Source: Branchipolynoe longqiensis
Taxonomy: Eukaryota > Annelida > Polychaeta > Phyllodocida > Polynoidae
Assembly: GCA_030323885.1 (NCBI GenBank)
Contig: CM059199.1
Location: 34,852,590 to 34,916,589, forward strand
Reading direction: 5' to 3'
Length of the DNA stretch: 64,000 nucleotides
The notes under the pieces were generated by a model that saw only the letters and a program-made list of their open reading frames with translations, ran no database searches and was not told where the DNA came from. Position numbers and translations under genes: made by a program. Below, in pieces: positions 63,758-64,000 of this stretch (its first letter is position 1; every line of letters starts with the position of its first letter).

Positions 63758-63972
63758 GGTATGTAGGTGGTGGTGGGGTAGTGGGGTGGTGATGTGGGGA
63801 GTTCTGTCCAGCTTCCACTGCGGTCCAGCTGTCTCCCTCCTCGGGCCAACATAGTGAGCTACTATCCCCCGCAACATTAGTTCTTATCATTGCCTCCAGA
63901 TGGCAGATTGAAGGTGTGAATCCTCTATATGACATTTTCCACCTAACATATAGAGCACGGTAAGCTGCTTAC
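63758..63972. other. No gene seen
   Basis: GGTGGTGGTGGGGTAGTGGGGTGGTGATG tract near 63767-63795, otherwise nothing. Confidence 0.4.
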
Positions 63973-64000
63973 CTGCAAAATGAGTTCTTCCACTGCCAAA
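63973..64000 (-). CDS. Possible 3' end of an exon with splice donor, cut by window edge
   Basis: Read on the - strand, CTCATTTTGCAG|GTAAGC is a strong donor; one frame reads LAVEELILQ up to the junction. With under 30 bases visible this could equally be a non-coding exon of the DHHC-like gene or chance. Confidence 0.25.

Overview
The window is animal nuclear DNA. It is AT-rich, has introns with GT..AG borders, holds only two convincing host genes in 64 kb, and is packed with short transposable elements. Two tRNA-headed SINE families, one of which I recall as common in molluscan genomes (its 'AACGAC..CTCTAGAGCACATTGA' start and 'GCACTTTCCCACAGACAGG' core), together with TTAGGG-like interstitial repeats, suggest a mollusc or another lophotrochozoan. 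That assignment is inference from memory and not a database result.

Host genes. (1) At 1802-2576 on the + strand is a GC-rich first coding exon of about 258 codons. It encodes a Ser/Arg-rich cytoplasmic region and one transmembrane segment and ends at a GTGAGT donor; no later exon was recognised. (2) On the - strand from 59225 to 36989, eight exons fit together in phase into a predicted 295-residue four-TM protein of the DHHC (zDHHC, S-palmitoyltransferase) family. Its cysteine-rich domain aligns residue for residue with the family spacing. However, the signature reads DRHC, two ligands of the second zinc site are lost, and the TTxE motif is degenerate, so it looks like a catalytically altered or pseudo-enzyme member. 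This is the most interesting host-gene observation. A possible splice donor of another - strand exon lies at the right edge.

Mobile DNA. A tRNA-derived SINE (called SINE-A here) occurs about 20 times, with full-length copies at 43662-44011 (+), 46165-46497 (-) and 63418-63757 (-), and is the landing site of several other transposons. Non-autonomous DNA elements with terminal inverted repeats (TIRs) fall into distinct groups. One has TTA/TAA target duplications and a shared 'GTCACA' TIR core, and each element is filled with its own iterated short word. One has TTAA targets and a TIR 'GCATAGTCCGATGG'. One has 9-bp targets and a TIR 'TAGATAAAGGATTCACCC'. One is pogo-like (CAGTAAAACCTC, TA target), one hAT-like (CAGGGATGAAAG), and there are several foldback elements. 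LINE relics are an RTE-like reverse transcriptase whose 3' end is inverted in place (18560-19690) and a CR1/Jockey-like reverse transcriptase (23597-24610). LTR-type gag remains lie at 31161-31742, and a duplicated gag-like reading frame at 54027-55160.

Layout. 0-2.6 kb: minisatellite, SINE, exon 1 of the TM gene. 2.6-36.9 kb: intergenic or intronic repeat-rich DNA with both LINE relics and most TIR elements. 37-59 kb: the DHHC gene, whose introns hold minisatellites, SINEs and TIR elements. 59-64 kb: two large internally iterated TIR elements and a SINE. No rRNA, genuine tRNA gene or CRISPR array was seen.
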